Shown: in pieces, positions 33,521-44,730 of the stretch
How the letters are laid out: the number at the start of each line of letters is the position of its first letter
Position numbering within the stretch: position 1 is the first letter of the stretch
Source of the DNA: Gonocerus acuteangulatus
Taxonomy: Eukaryota; Arthropoda; Insecta; Hemiptera; Coreidae
Length of the DNA stretch: 64,000 nucleotides
Reading direction: 5' to 3'
Assembly (NCBI GenBank): GCA_946811695.1
Contig: OX328125.1
Span: 105,860,876-105,924,875, forward strand
Notes under the pieces: generated by a model
What the model was told of the DNA's origin: nothing
What the model saw: the letters and a program-made list of their open reading frames with translations, nothing else
The model's database searches: none
Made by a program: the position numbers and the translations under genes

Positions 33521-35516
33521 ATATACGGCTTGAAAATTGGTTGTACAATAATAGCTACCATTGATAATTATTGATAATCATGAGTCATTGGGAATACTTA
33601 ATTATTGGTGCACTCAGCAGCCTGTTAGCTATAGTAAGTACTTTCCTGCACTATCTACATGTTGATATGTCTTGTTTGGTCTTTCGGTGCCTTTGAGTTA
33701 GTAAAACTTATTTACACGTTTCATCTTATGCTGGAAATGTACAGTAGTAGAATGGTCACCAAAGTTAAGTAGAATGGCTGTCAAAGTTAATTATTGTTAA
33801 TGTTTTTGCATACTGTTTCCACTCAATTTATTAATCTATTTTTGGGGATATTGTCCATCTTGGTAAGTTGTTGAGATATTGCACATCTTGGTATCATCAT
33901 ATCTTGGTAAGTTGCCTTGTTTGTTTTTTAGAAAAATACAAGCAAATCCAAGCAAGCAACCTCCATCCAGCAAAATTCACATTTGAAAACGTATACAAAT
34001 CAAAATAATAAGAGAAATTGATGATGATGATCTTTACTATAACTAAAAACTATAATTATAAAAAGTGCAAATAAATTGGCATTATTAACACATACAAAAA
34101 TAGGTGAAGGGTCAGTGAAAAATTGGCAGGCAAGTCAATCTTATTTCTTTTCAAAATGGAGTTTTTGGTCACGGAAACATAATTTGAAGATATTAGAAAA
34201 ACAAAAACACAAGAATAAAATAAGGGTATATTATTCTTTGTTGCAAAAAGGGATAAGGACCTGTAAGGCAAAGTGCAACGAAAGAGATGAACAGGTAATA
34301 CTAGATTATGAAGAAATTCTATTGCCTTTTAAAGAGAGAAACAAATATATATATAACAGGAAAAGCGAATTAAACTAAATAAAAAAAAAAATACTGTTGA
34401 ACAGGATAATACAAAAGTTTTGTACAAAGAATTATAAAGATGAAACATATGTTTGACTATACAAATGTCAATTAATAATGAAACATGATGAAAATGGGCA
34501 AACAAAATAAAATATACAGGTAATAAAAAATAAGAAAAAGTTTGTAAATAAGGAAAGTGTGAAAAAGTACTTAAATGTTTATAAATTTATTGGACAATGA
34601 ATGAAAACTTTTAATCGACTGATAATAATAATATAATTGTTTTTATTTCAGTGACTAATTTTCCTGTGTGTAATCAAATTTTATATTATTGATATTTTTA
34701 TTCTGATGATTGACTGATGATCTGTAATGATTCAGCCCTTAAAAAAAGAAAAAAAAAAAAAAAAAATCACTAGAAATTGAATGAATCAGTTCAATTCATT
34801 TCATTTTCACTCATTCATTCATTTCTCTTTCATTTTTTTTTTCTCATTTTTCATTCATTCATTTTCATTTTTTTTTTTATTTTCAATGATGCAAGAAATT
34901 TAGTAATTTTAATGAGTTGTTAAAATTGTTGTAAAACTTGTTCAACTTATTTTTTTTTTCTCCTACATCAGAAAAAATATCTTTTGAGTGCTTTTCAGAG
35001 AAATTAACAGCTGTGCCGTGTAGCGAATGATGATTGAAGGTAAATGAGGGTGGACTCAAATAATGCCTAATAACCGTGATATTATTTTTTATTTATTAGA
35101 TGACTGTAAAATATTTATGCGGCATTCAATGAAGTGAATGAGATGTTGGATTCCTGAAGCTGTTGAAGCTGAGATGTTGGATTCCTGAAGCTGGGTGTTC
35201 TATATTTTAGAGTAGTTTCGGTGAACTACTCTAAAATATAAATGGCCTCAGTGCTTTCACAATAAACGTCTATAAATAATGCAGAAGGAAAACGTGTAAG
35301 AGTTACATTGGATTCCTGAAATGTTTAGTTTTAGCTGCTTTACCTATTTTCCATTTAAAAAAGAACAATTAAAAATACTTTTATGACATTTTCATTATCT
35401 AGAAAACAGAATATGAACCTTCATCAATAATAAGAATTTTGAACAACACAAAGAGCTACAATCAAGTTTCAAACTTTAGATTGAGTTTTCTCAGATTGGG
35501 GAAAAAATTGACTCAC
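33521..35516. other. AT-rich, no supported gene
   Basis: A 100-codon plus-strand ORF (34076-34378) is Lys/Asn/Tyr-rich as expected from composition, overlaps an antisense ORF, and has no recognisable domain. TTCATT-rich low complexity occurs at 34780-34880. A perfect hairpin ATTTTAGAGTAGTT/AACTACTCTAAAAT sits at about 35203-35235, beside a direct duplication of GATGTTGGATTCCTGAAGCT. Confidence 0.45.
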
Positions 35517-35568
35517 CTGTTTTTTTCCCTTGACCTTTCATTTGAGTGGCATAACTACATTCTGCCAT
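35517..35568 (-). CDS. Weak candidate initiator exon
   Basis: The minus strand reads ATG then MAECSYATQMKGQGKKT and ends AACAG|GTGAGTC, a strong donor. It ends in phase 1, so it cannot join directly to the exon at 32950 (phase 0); an extra exon would be needed. The upstream sequence is closed in all frames, so it could only be a 5' terminal coding exon. May be chance. Confidence 0.2.
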
Positions 35569-36809
35569 CAACTAATACATTAAACAAAATCAAAACATTC
35601 CATGGCTCTGAAAAGAAACAAAAAAGGAAATCCTTAGCTGTATTTTTTTTAAAAAATAATCAAACAAGTCAATCCAAGAATTTATGTAGTACCATGATAC
35701 AGAATTAATGGCCAATTGCTAAAAGGTATCTAAGTCAGTGATTGTGTCAGAGGCCTGAGGTTTAAACATCTTCTCAAAGGTAGCTTGAGAAACCTTACAA
35801 CGTTTATCAACTACTCAAGTATACCGTTGTAATTCTGATGAGTTCTTTTTAGCTCAGAAATAATAATAGCACCCTCGATATTGTGAATCTAGAGGTACAG
35901 GCTGAAAAATTGACAAACCCCCTTTCAACAATCAGCCATTCTAATAAAGTCGCATATATATCCTTGTAACTAACAAATCCAATAAAGGTCAAAGGAAAGA
36001 AAATTTCCATTAAAATTATTTAAGTATCATTATTATTTGGAGGCACATAGAATAAATAGAATTCAATGCACAGAGGCTGTGTAAAAAAAGCTCATTGCTA
36101 TGGTGGTGAGTTTGCACCATAATTATGAGAAATATTCTTAAACTGACCAAAACAAAAGGAATAATTATAAAGTTTAGGTCTTTTGTATTTTTTTTTTCAA
36201 GCAGCAGATTCAAAAATTGTTTAAAAAAAAATTATAATGACATGCAATTAGTTAGCCGTCGAGGTGATAATAAATCAAGTAATAGTTGGGTTTTTTTGGC
36301 TGATTTTTGGCAAAATCTATAATTTTGACATTTCACCTCAAGTACAATAGGAGAAGAGTTAAATGTGCAAGGAATATAATGTTCACTGGTGCTTATCTTC
36401 GAAAAAGTGAAAGTAAATTGTGTGTAAATTGTGTTGTCATTCGACTTTGATACGCCTTACATTGAGGCGAGCCAGAAATTTGTCTGCAAGAGAAGGTAGA
36501 GGGCCACTAATTTTGTAAGCTTTTAAAGGGTTAAGCATAACTAGGGACATTTTTATTTATGTGTGTGGAAAAGCTCTTAAAATGTATAAAGTACAAACCT
36601 CGATTTATCCCGTTGTTTAATCAACTTGCGCCAAAACATGAACCTCGCTGTTGAGTCACAGTCTGAAACAGAAAAATTTCAATTAGATTCAATATGTACA
36701 GAACAAAATGTAATCACCTTAAACGAAATATATAATGGTAAATATTACAGGTTAACCAAAAAAATTCAGTTCCGCAGGGTCAGGTTGGCAACTTCTACAA
36801 TAAATATAG

Positions 36810-37405
36810 AAGTCTGTAACACAGGAGCTACATAACTAGGCATATTTCTCAGAAAGTTGGTTAGCTCACACCATATTGCCGAGGAATGAGCTTAAATTAA
36901 CTGATAAATAAATCTAAAATCTACTTCTTTTAATATTGTTGTCAACTAGCTGACTAATAAATACTAATAATTTTCCAATATCATGAAACTTGTTTTAATG
37001 AACACAAACAACAATACATTTTTTATTGACAGCTGACACAATTATTAAAAAAAATTGGTTACCGAGAAAACTCACTCTCCTATTACACCGATTTTACTTA
37101 TTTTCATAGAATAAATTTTTCATTATTTGTGCACGACGTTTAACAAGTTTTGTTGCAAGGAAGCAAAAATTTTGACAAATTTATAATACATCACAACACA
37201 TCTTCCTGATTATGATCTTCCTGGGTATGATATATAATAAATATTTGTGAAAGAAACAAAAAATTATTGACGATACGTGAAAATTAATTATTCGAGTCCA
37301 GAGTAAACTCTTCCTCCAGATGGACTGATGTTGGTGGCTCAACTCATTCAATTGTTTAATGAGAATGCTATATTTGAATTTTTTGGCTACAACAGAAAAA
37401 TTGAA
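36810..37405 (+). mobile_element. Diverged copy of the large-foldback family
   Basis: Starts AAGTCTGTAACACAGGAGCT, then ACATAACTAGGC and TTTCTCAGAA as in 8396. It ends within the module CTCATTCAATTGTTTAATGA, then AATGCTATAT, where a SINE tail (37406) interrupts it. Confidence 0.65.
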
Positions 37406-37460
37406 TTTTTTTTTTTTTTTTTTTTTTTACGGCGCATCTACATCTAGGTCATTAGCGCCG
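37406..37460 (-). mobile_element. Heavily 5'-truncated SINE family 2
   Basis: T run then ACGGCGCATCTACATCTAGG and TCATTAGCGCCG, i.e. the bare 3' tail module in minus orientation. Confidence 0.7.
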
Positions 37461-37499
37461 TTGAAATTATTACATTATAATAAACCAGTATGATTAGTA

Positions 37500-37675
37500 C
37501 AGTGCTGCATTTTTTTTTTTTTTTATTAAAATTTAACGTCCATTTATTATTAACTACGAATTTTAGGACGGGTTATCTACAGGTTACCACCCTTTTCTAG
37601 CCAGGATAGGGCTGATGCCTTTTCTTTTTTCTAAAGAAAAGCCACCACCCCTAGTGGGGATCGCCTCTTGTAATG
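37500..37675 (-). mobile_element. SINE family 3, 5'-truncated
   Basis: Minus strand: GATCCCCACTAGGGGTGGTG, TTTAGAAAAAAGAAAAGGCA, CTATCCTGGCTAGAAAAGGG, GGTAACCTGTAGATAACCCG, then a tail ending in A runs. The tRNA-like head is lost after the B-box-like GATCCCC. Confidence 0.75.
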
Positions 37676-38317
37676 TACCATTTTCAATGGTTAACAAACT
37701 CATTCAATTGTTTTTTACGAGGATGTTGAATAACTATATCCTAGCAGATTTTTGGAATATACAAAAATTATGCCAATGAACATCTTAAACGGAGGATTAG
37801 AATATGAAGTGGATGCAATTTTGTCTCAAGTAGGCGTGCCACAGAGCAACAAATAAAGATTATTTTATATATTTCATTAAATAATTGTAAACGTTTATTA
37901 TTTGTATAGACAGAGTGCGTGAATCCCCCCCCCCCCTTATTTCCGGAATGTTATAACATTATAAAAAAAAACTTTTGTTTCTTTGGAGTTTTATTTTATA
38001 TTTATCTAGGTTCTAACAGATTAACTGATGTGCATTGAATAATTAGGAATGATATGAAGAAATGGATAACGAATTGAAAATAAAGAAATTAAAAAAAAAT
38101 CAACAAATTCTTTGTCTAACACAAATTGTTGGTCCGTGAGGTAGCGACCCAAGTGGGGATTTCCGGAACTAACAGAGATGATTTCCTTATATAATCAAGG
38201 TTTCCTAAAAGCAGGTTATGATTTTATGAATATTGTGCTCGTGTCTGCAGAAATGGAGAGTAATTTATACTAAGATTCTGTGTATAATTAAAGTTTAATA
38301 ACTGTTCGTTTTAAAGG

Positions 38318-38491
38318 ATGTCCGGCAAAGATGATAGGTTGGACCCTTTATCTAAAAATTTTGATCCTTTAGCTGCATTGTATTCAAACGCAGTGGAATT
38401 ACCGGTCCCAGATGCACCTGTTTTAGACAACATTTCTAAATTTGAAGTTTTATCATCAGGTGTTGAAGTTAAACAGGCTGTGGTGAAAAAG
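38318..38491 (+). CDS. LSM11: LSm11 (U7 snRNP) N-terminal exon 1
   Basis: 58 codons from the ATG at 38318 to the donor AAAAAG|GTAGAA (phase 0). The peptide MSGKDDRLDPLSKNFDPLAA, LYSNAVELPVPDAPVLDNIS, KFEVLSSGVEVKQAVVKK carries the LSm11 N-terminal signature (LD-xS-x-FDPL-ALY, then P-P-AP-DN-K/E-YE). In this family that region is the one that recruits the histone pre-mRNA cleavage machinery through FLASH; LSm11 with LSm10 replaces SmD1/D2 on U7 snRNA. The start is chosen because upstream is AT-rich non-coding DNA and the first residues lead straight into the motif. The identification rests on motif memory, not on a search. Confidence 0.72.
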
Positions 38492-38573
38492 GTAGAAACA
38501 ATGTTTTCTTTTTTTCTTTTTTTTTTTTTTACTTCCGTGACTTTTTCGGCTTTTTAAGACTTGGGAATTTTAG

Positions 38574-38649
38574 GAAAAACCAAAAGTAGAACCTGTAGAG
38601 CCTCCAGAAGAAATTCCTTCAACTTCTCAACTACCTGCTCTTCCAACAG
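38574..38649 (+). CDS. LSM11: LSm11 exon 2
   Basis: Acceptor GGGAATTTTAG|GAAAAA after an 82-bp intron, donor CCAACAG|GTAATA. Reads in phase from exon 1: EKPKVEPVEPPEEIPSTSQL then PALPTG, ending in phase 1. A Pro/Glu-rich linker between the FDPL motif and the Sm domain is expected in LSm11. The following exons (an NVLTRM-like segment and the two Sm motifs) were searched for by eye to 64000 and not found. Confidence 0.65.
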
Positions 38650-39265
38650 GTAATATTTTAAAAGTGGTTATTCTGTATAGTACAAGGATTTTATTGCATA
38701 TTTGCAGGTTTTTATTTAAATTATTTTGTCAAATGGTAGATCCACTTCAAAACATCCATTGTTACTACTAACAATATAAATATCAAATCTTATCCATTTT
38801 TGAAAAAAATCTCTCATGTTCTTATGTTTTTAAATGATATAAAGAATGAATAGTTGTTCTAACTCTTATTATTAGAAATATCCTATGTACCAGTATATTT
38901 TATGGCATTTAATTTTAATGGTGTATCTCAAATACAGCAATTTAATATATCTATACCCCAGAGGCAAAGGAGACCATGTCACATATTTGTAATTGTTCAG
39001 GGGAGCCAATTTTCCATATCTTTGAACTATTAAAATTTGTTTCTTTGTTACTTATAGTAACAGTTCGAAGTCAATGTTTCACATTGTTATTGGCATTGAT
39101 AGTTAATTGGAAGTATTGATCTTAGTAAAAAAAAAAAAAACAAGTCGTGCGCATGGTGTCTTTTACCTCTAATGAAAACGGACATTATTTTATTTTTCAC
39201 TGTCTTAGCTTCGTTATTTATGGGAACGGGCGTAGTGCCCTATACCATTATAGGGATAGAAAAGT
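38650..39265. other. LSM11 intron 2 start, nothing recognised
   Basis: AT-rich sequence with an A run near 39128. No exon continuing from phase 1 recognised. Confidence 0.5.
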
Positions 39266-39267
39266 CC

Positions 39268-39350
39268 ACATTAACAACTTGTTGTAAAGTAAATTTAATA
39301 AACATGTCCATTTGTTTATTAAATTGACTTAACAACAAGTTGTTAATGTA
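39268..39350. repeat. Hairpin palindrome of about 80 bp
   Basis: ACATTAACAACTTGTTGTAA, AATTTAATAAAC pairs with GTTTATTAAATT, TTAACAACAAGTTGTTAATG. Each arm contains its own inner palindrome AACAACTTGTTG. MITE-like. Confidence 0.75.
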
Positions 39351-39411
39351 AACCATTACCTCCAGGGTACAGATATGTATAATTTTAGTCAGCCACTTAC
39401 ACTCCTACACA

Positions 39412-39605
39412 GAAAACACTTTTGGAAAGCCGAAACAATACTGAAGCCAACTGTCTTTACCTGGAGCTGTAAAAGTGAATCCCCTCCATTTATGAGCCTT
39501 TTGAATCTAAAGGGGATAGTAATGAAGGAGTGTCCTTCCTAAGGAACACTCGTAAGCACGTAGAATCACTAGTGTCCTTCCGTAATGACACCCGCAGCAA
39601 AAGTG
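39412..39605 (-). mobile_element. piggyBac-like MITE, truncated copy
   Basis: Right end CCCGCAGCAAAAGTG followed by TTAA (39606-39609). Internal GTCCTTCCGTAATGACACC and CAACTGTCTTTACCTGGAGC match the 20649 and 30960 elements in reverse. The left end is missing. Confidence 0.75.
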
Positions 39606-39825
39606 TTAAATAGGAAACTAGTGACTTATTTGAATGAGCCATCACCAAATGAGTTCAATTCAAACCAGGATTTTAAGAGTACCTTCAGGTACCTCAAGAA
39701 TCTTTTACAAGACTCATGGTAATGTCTCGGCAATAATTTAAATTGGATTGCATTTTCACAATATTAGATTTATTTTTGTTTTTATTTATTTATTTTATTG
39801 TTTTACACCGCTTCTACCGAAGTTA

Positions 39826-40070
39826 TTAGTGGTGCAAATATAATGATATTAAACTATACAAGTTGACTTCTTTCAAAAAGTTTATAACACTGGTTAGATG
39901 GCTTGAGTCTTCTCCCAATAATTTGGATAAATTTCCCTCCAGCGTCCATTTTTCCCTCTTCCTCTTCTCCGTAAATTGGTGGCATTCAGTGAGAATGTGT
40001 TCCATAGTGAGGGGAGCATTGTCAAAAAGCAAAAAGGTGCATTGTCCAGTTTATAGCAATCTGAGGATAG
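39826..40070 (-). pseudogene. LINE ORF2 C-terminal relic (zinc-knuckle-like tail)
   Basis: The minus-strand ORF reads LFDNAPLTMEHILTECHQFT, EKRKREKWTLEGNLSKLLGE, then VINFLKEVNLYSLI and a stop. The PLT-EHIL-EC-F-R signature followed by a short L-DLLG-FLK tail is characteristic of the region after RNase H at the C-terminus of many arthropod LINE ORF2 proteins. Upstream the frame breaks. It lies within the presumed LSM11 intron, antisense. Confidence 0.65.
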
Positions 40071-40179
40071 CTCCAGTTTTCTTCTGCATTAAAAATACAA
40101 TATGGGAAATTCAAATTTCTGTATTTAGTTATATCCTATATAACCTATTTAGCTATATCCTATATGTAGGCTATTGTGA

Positions 40180-40412
40180 GTTTATATAATTTATTTATCT
40201 ATTTAAATTTTATTGTCCATTTATTATTCACTGAGAATTTCAGGACTGGATATCTATAGGTTGCCACTCTTTTCTTTCTAGCCAGGATAGAGCTGATGCC
40301 TTTTCTCTTTTCTAAAGAAAAGCCACCACCCCTAGTGAGAATCGAACCCACGATTTTAGGCACGGAGTGCATACGCCTTACCCACTGGGCCTCCAAATAT
40401 TTTTTTGTTTGG
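40180..40412 (-). mobile_element. SINE family 3, near full length
   Basis: The minus-strand head reads GGAGGCCCAGTGGGTAAGGC, then CGTGGGTTCGATTCTCACTA (B box GGTTCGATTCTC), body GGGGTGGTGGCTTTTCTTTA, AAAAGGCATCAGC, CTATCCTGGCTAG, and tail TATAGATATCCAGTCCTG, ATAAATGGACAATAAAATTT. This defines the family 3 layout. No clean duplication seen. Confidence 0.8.
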
Positions 40413-40495
40413 CGAGGGGCCACACACTCACTTTTCCTTTAGAGGCATGTTTTCAACGTATAATTAAGTTAATAAAACCTCAGTCCGAGAAACAA

Positions 40496-41340
40496 AAGTC
40501 CGATTCGCAGGAACCAGCTGTATCCGTCCACCGAAACATGGTTTTTGGGACGAATTTCGCGTGAAAAAAATCGTAACGCTTTCGTTTTGGAGTTAATATG
40601 CTTGCGGGTACTCTTCTTATAGGTTTCCTAACGTAGGGAAACAAATGAAATAATTTTCAAAGTGATATCTGTAACCGTATTCGAGAAAAGTGGATAAAAA
40701 TAGTTGTTTTTCGGTTTGGGTACTTGGAATCGTTGGATTCAATTGAAATATTTTCTAAATGTTTTTAATTCATATAAAGTTAGATGTTTAAATTTTAGTT
40801 ACATTTGAAGTTGACGAAGTTTTCGAGAAAAAAAATTATTAGTTGACATGATAAGTTTTGGGATCTTCTTTCATTTTATTAAATGTCATGAAACCGGTTA
40901 GAACATCGTGGTAAGTGGAAGGTGACCATTCGAAAGCTTACTAAATTCTCTACAAAGAAGGTTCTAAAGTAATTTTCGATGTGGCGATGTCAATCGGAGA
41001 ACTTCGAAAGTGTTAGTTTTGTTCTTTATTAAGAAGACTTTTATTCGTTATTAAATTGCATTGAACAGCAAAATGAGTATTTTAGTTAAAGAAGGTCTGA
41101 AAATGAGAAACGTATAGGTTTCCCAGGGCGAACGTTGAGAAGGCGAGGGAAGTCATTTCCGCTTATGATACTGCCAGTTTCCTGTTGCTGGGACTTAAAT
41201 CTTCCTTCTCTTCGAGATTTTATTTTATTTTTTCACGAAAGATCAAAACCTACCAAAAACTGCTTCTATTACTTTACTAATGGCACTAAGGATATGACCG
41301 GAAACGCGCTATGATGACGCTGCTCCTGCGAGTCGGACTT
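40496..41340. mobile_element. TIR element with AAGTCCGA/CTCGCAGGA ends
   Basis: Left end AAGTCCGATTCGCAGGAACC and minus-strand right end AAGTCCGACTCGCAGGAGCA are inverted. They are related to the inner ends of the 6172-9492 arms but with different internal DNA. The internal stretch GGTGACCATTCGAAAGC recurs at about 45165. No transposase ORF. Confidence 0.7.
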
Positions 41341-41509
41341 ACATGTTTATACATGTGTTAATATTGATTTGACTTCTTCAAATATTTATTTAGTTTTAAA
41401 TCATATTAAACCATTTTGCTTGGAGTGAAGACTGTGCTATTGATCTAGGTTTTCACTGAAGAAATGGCATTTATTTTTGAATATGATATTAGATTCTTAC
41501 AGGTTTCAT

Positions 41510-42098
41510 GGTACTTACGTATTAGCGTCAAAGCAGGTTAAAGAGGCGGGTCTCGTTCAGTGATCTGGATCATGGATAACGCATTTCTATTGGTCAATCA
41601 CTATCAGAGATATCATCTATTGTGTTTATAGTAGCCATCTTGTTCCCTTTGTCTTTTTAACGAAATTCATTTGTGCTTAATTTACCCACGCAATTGTTGT
41701 TGTTTTTTTTGTTACGCGATTTCAGTTTCTGTGCGAGATAGCGACATCAGAATATCTAGGATGAAAGCTACTTTTTCGAAGCGATGCCAAATTGTTTATC
41801 AGTCCATTATCCAGCGAAAAACCATCCTTGATCTATATTATCAACGAGTTGGATTGACTAGAGTTTAGATATAATCTTGAGCGAGCGTAGCGAGCGGAAA
41901 CGCATAGCAATTATGCTATTAATATAAGTGCTACGCGTTTTCGGTAGCTAAAGATTATATCAAAACTCTAGTTAACCTAAATCGTTGATAATCCCGTCGC
42001 CATATTGGCGAAATCTGATTTGACTCCTTGACACGGTGTAGATCCAGTTCTCTGAGACCCGGCTCTTTAACCTGCTTTGACGCTAATACGTAAGTACC
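41510..42098. mobile_element. 589-bp TIR element with perfect 8-bp TSD
   Basis: Ends GGTACTTACGTATTAGCGTC then AAAGCAGGTTAAAGAG (about 50 bp) and their inverse. The 8-bp duplication GGTTTCAT is at 41502-41509 and 42099-42106. Inner part holds a second inverted pair: ACTAGAGTTTAGATATAATC followed by TTGAGCGAGCG on one side, and GATTATATCAAAACTCTAGT on the other. This inner module recurs at 46500-46640. The 8-bp duplication is hAT-like, but the ends do not start CA. Confidence 0.85.
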
Positions 42099-42113
42099 GG
42101 TTTCATTTATTAC

Positions 42114-42356
42114 ATGGCTTATGATGACTTGATATGCGAATTTTGTTTGGTACTTTGTAAATCCGACTGTTCGATGGCACTAGTTGAATCCTTGGAATAT
42201 ATTGAACATGAAGCGTGTAAATCTGATATTACGTTTGACGATGATTCTATGTTAATTTCTTGGCATTGTTATAACCATCTTCAACTGTGTGTTGATAGTG
42301 AATTGATTTATTTAAATATATTTAGTTTTACAAGGCCCGATGGCCTTGAGAGTTAA
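42114..42356 (+). CDS. Weak ORF, Cys-rich start, immediately after the TIR element
   Basis: 80-codon ORF with MAYDDLICEFCLVLCKSDCS and then ESLEYIEHEACKSDITFDDD; Cys at residues 8, 11, 15, 19. Base use looks more protein-like than neighbouring chance ORFs up to about residue 70. After that it runs into a SINE (RPDGLES is SINE sequence). Without the TIR element the upstream sequence would read TTCTTACAG|GTTTCATTT, a plausible acceptor. I do not recognise the product; it may be an exon of an unknown gene, a transposon relic or chance. Confidence 0.25.
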   Translation: MAYDDLICEFCLVLCKSDCSMALVESLEYIEHEACKSDITFDDDSMLISWHCYNHLQLCVDSELIYLNIFSFTRPDGLES

Positions 42357-42490
42357 TGTGTTAACACTTCGTTTCTGGGATTGAAGTTTCGATTCCCACT
42401 AGGGGTGTTGGATTTTCTTACGCATCGCCCTACGCTATCCTGCTTGCCAAGAGTTGTAGCCTGTAGATAACCAGCAGTATCAAAAAAACT
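42332..42490 (+). mobile_element. SINE family 3, diverged
   Basis: AAGGCCCGATGGCCTTGAGA head, B-box-like GTTTCGATTCCC, then ACTAGGGGTGTTGG, CTATCCTGCTTGCC and AGCCTGTAGATAACCAG. Confidence 0.65.
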
Positions 42491-42867
42491 GTTTTATTAA
42501 TAAAAATAAATTTATTATTAACTTTGGTGCTTAGTTTATCTAACCGTGTTATTTTGCAAGTTAATTGATTTGGGTACATTGCAATTCAAGCCTCAAAGAA
42601 TTTAATATATTCGAAGGATTTATAATTGGTTAATTTTTTATGAGACGTTTGTGATAGATCAGTTTATTTTATTTTTTGCTTTTTAATGATATTTCGCAGT
42701 TTGTGATTTTGTTATCTTAGTTTTTGGCTAATTAAGCAATTCTTGAATTTTATTCATTATCAAGAATTGATATATGAAGTGACGATTTTATTATTGACTT
42801 CTGGTATAATTTGAAAATCATCCTCTCGAACTAGCCGGCCTTTGTTGAATTTTTGGAAGATTTTATT
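42491..42867. other. AT-rich, nothing recognised
   Basis: No ORF or RNA gene recognised. Confidence 0.5.
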
Positions 42868-43080
42868 TTAGTCGGGGTTCGGTCACTACTACTTAATAAA
42901 ACTACATTTTATCATAAAAATGGTTTTATTGTGCCGACGTTTCGGCTTGAACTTCAAGCCTTCATCAGGGCGATGGGAAGATAGAGAACTATTCCTCACA
43001 AATGCGGGATCATTTCTGCATCCCTACCTTGCATCATCTACGGTCAACGATCTCCTCTCAATGTTTTATTTTTTATTGTC
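42868..43080 (-). ncRNA. Repeat terminus with hammerhead-ribozyme-like motif
   Basis: Minus strand: GCC, core CTGATGA (42968-42962), stem II GGCTTGAA-G-TTCAAGCC (perfect), core GAAA (42943-42940), CG, then UC before GGCAC. Stem I GCC/GGC. All core bases intact. Flanks (GTCGGGGTTCGGTCACTACT on one side, TTGCATCATCTACGGTCAAC on the other) match 62330-62480. Confidence 0.65.
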
Positions 43081-44201
43081 GTTTCATGATATTTAATTAA
43101 ATTTCTTTCACTTTGTGTTGAGTTTTAAAAATGTATGTCTTTATTTTCTTATTTTTAGGGTTATCTCGGTTTTTTTTCCGATTCATTTTGAAGAATTTTT
43201 ATCATGATGATGTTGTATGATCGTGTAATTCGGTAATCACCATCAGAATAACCTCTCGAAACAGCTTGTCTTTGTTGAATTATTAGAAGGTTGTATTTTT
43301 TGTTGTCTCTTAATATTTAAGTCAATTTTGTTCACTTTCTGTTGAGTTTCTTTTACTATTATTTTTAGGCTTATTTAGTATTTTTTTTTAAATTGGTTCA
43401 TAATGAAGAATGTTTATTACGGTGTAATTCCTCTTATCCCTCCTCATTTCCTCGGTGTGGTAATCCTCCCCATATATCCTCTCGAGCCAGCTTGTTTATT
43501 TTTGTTCTTCTATGATATTTAAGTCATTTGTTTTCACGTTGTGTTGAGTTTTTAAATTTGATGTTGTTGTTGTTTTAGTGTTTCTTAAAATATATTCATT
43601 TTGATGGATTGTTATAATGATAATGTTGTTATACTAATAATCCTCTCCAGAATATACTCGGGGGCTAGTTTGTTGATGTCATGCAAGGTTATATTTTCTT
43701 TTTTTTGTTGTTTCTTGAGAGTTTTATGATATTTTAGTTAGTATTTTTTATTTTGTATTGATTTTTTAATTGATACACTTACTCTTATTTTTTTATTTAT
43801 TATTTCTTGAAATTTATTCGTGATCAAGAATTGATATAGCAATAATAACCTATAATTTGGCAACCCCCCTCCCCTTCGAAATATCCCCTCGTGCCATCTT
43901 GCCTATAGGGGGGAGAGGAGAGGGGGGGGGGGGGTCAGCGTGGGTGCTTCACCCCCAGTGTTGTGAGCTAGGGGGAGGTCATCGACCTCTGAGGAGACCA
44001 CGTGGGGCCCCCACACCTCGCCAGGGAGAAAGCACCGCACTTTCCCTTCTACCTCGCTGTCCTTACTAGCCAAAAGGGGTTTTACTTTTCATAGATGACG
44101 TCATAGTTTACCTCCTCCTTTATTTATTACTAGATTTGTTCCTGCTTTCCACTTCTTCCTGATATTGATTGACTTTTTAATCAAATAGATAAATACACTT
44201 A

Positions 44202-44210
<9 letters not shown>
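43081..44210. other. Intergenic with diverged internal repeats and a G-rich patch
   Basis: Several loosely similar segments contain TTGTTG, TTTATGATATTTAAGT and TGTTGAGTTTT (about 43065-43800), suggesting old tandem duplication. 43860-44060 is G/C-rich with a 14-G run; the 70-codon ORF there is composition-driven. Confidence 0.4.
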
Positions 44211-44287
<77 letters not shown>

Positions 44288-44372
44288 CACACATAGATAT
44301 GTGTATTTATTTATTTGATGATGTTTTGAAAAACTTATGAATATATATATATATATATATACATATATATAC

Positions 44373-44404
<32 letters not shown>
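44209..44404. repeat. Two (AT)n arrays flanking about 55 bp
   Basis: AT arrays at 44209-44280 and 44339-44404, the second interrupted by ACATAT. Confidence 0.95.
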
Positions 44405-44730
44405 TAAAGTAATCCCCTAGGAAGAAAAATTAATTTTTCCATCTGTTCCATACATAATACATGGACAAAGAGTGCAATTTTACAAACACATACATACATT
44501 TTAATGAACATTTTTGTTCGCATCGAAACTCGGAATGCAAAATTCTCCAAATATAATGAAGACGAATTCTTTATTCAGCAAAGTCGGGCTACTAGATGCG
44601 CGAAAAATATAACCGCTGCAAGTTTTTGTATTCTTAACACGAAACTTGCTATTTGACATGTGTAACTAATAAGAAAGACGTTTCTATGGGTATTTTGATG
44701 CGTAAGATGTAATAAAAGCACAGTATATAT

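Noticed and set aside
34076..34378. 100-codon plus-strand ORF
   Set aside because: Lys/Asn/Tyr-rich as expected from AT-rich DNA, overlapped by an antisense ORF, no motif and no splice context.
39863..40189. 108-codon plus-strand ORF
   Set aside because: Antisense to the better-supported LINE C-terminal relic at 39826-40070.
43857..44069. 70-codon Gly/Pro/Arg-rich ORF
   Set aside because: Driven by a G-rich patch with a 14-G run; no domain or conserved pattern.
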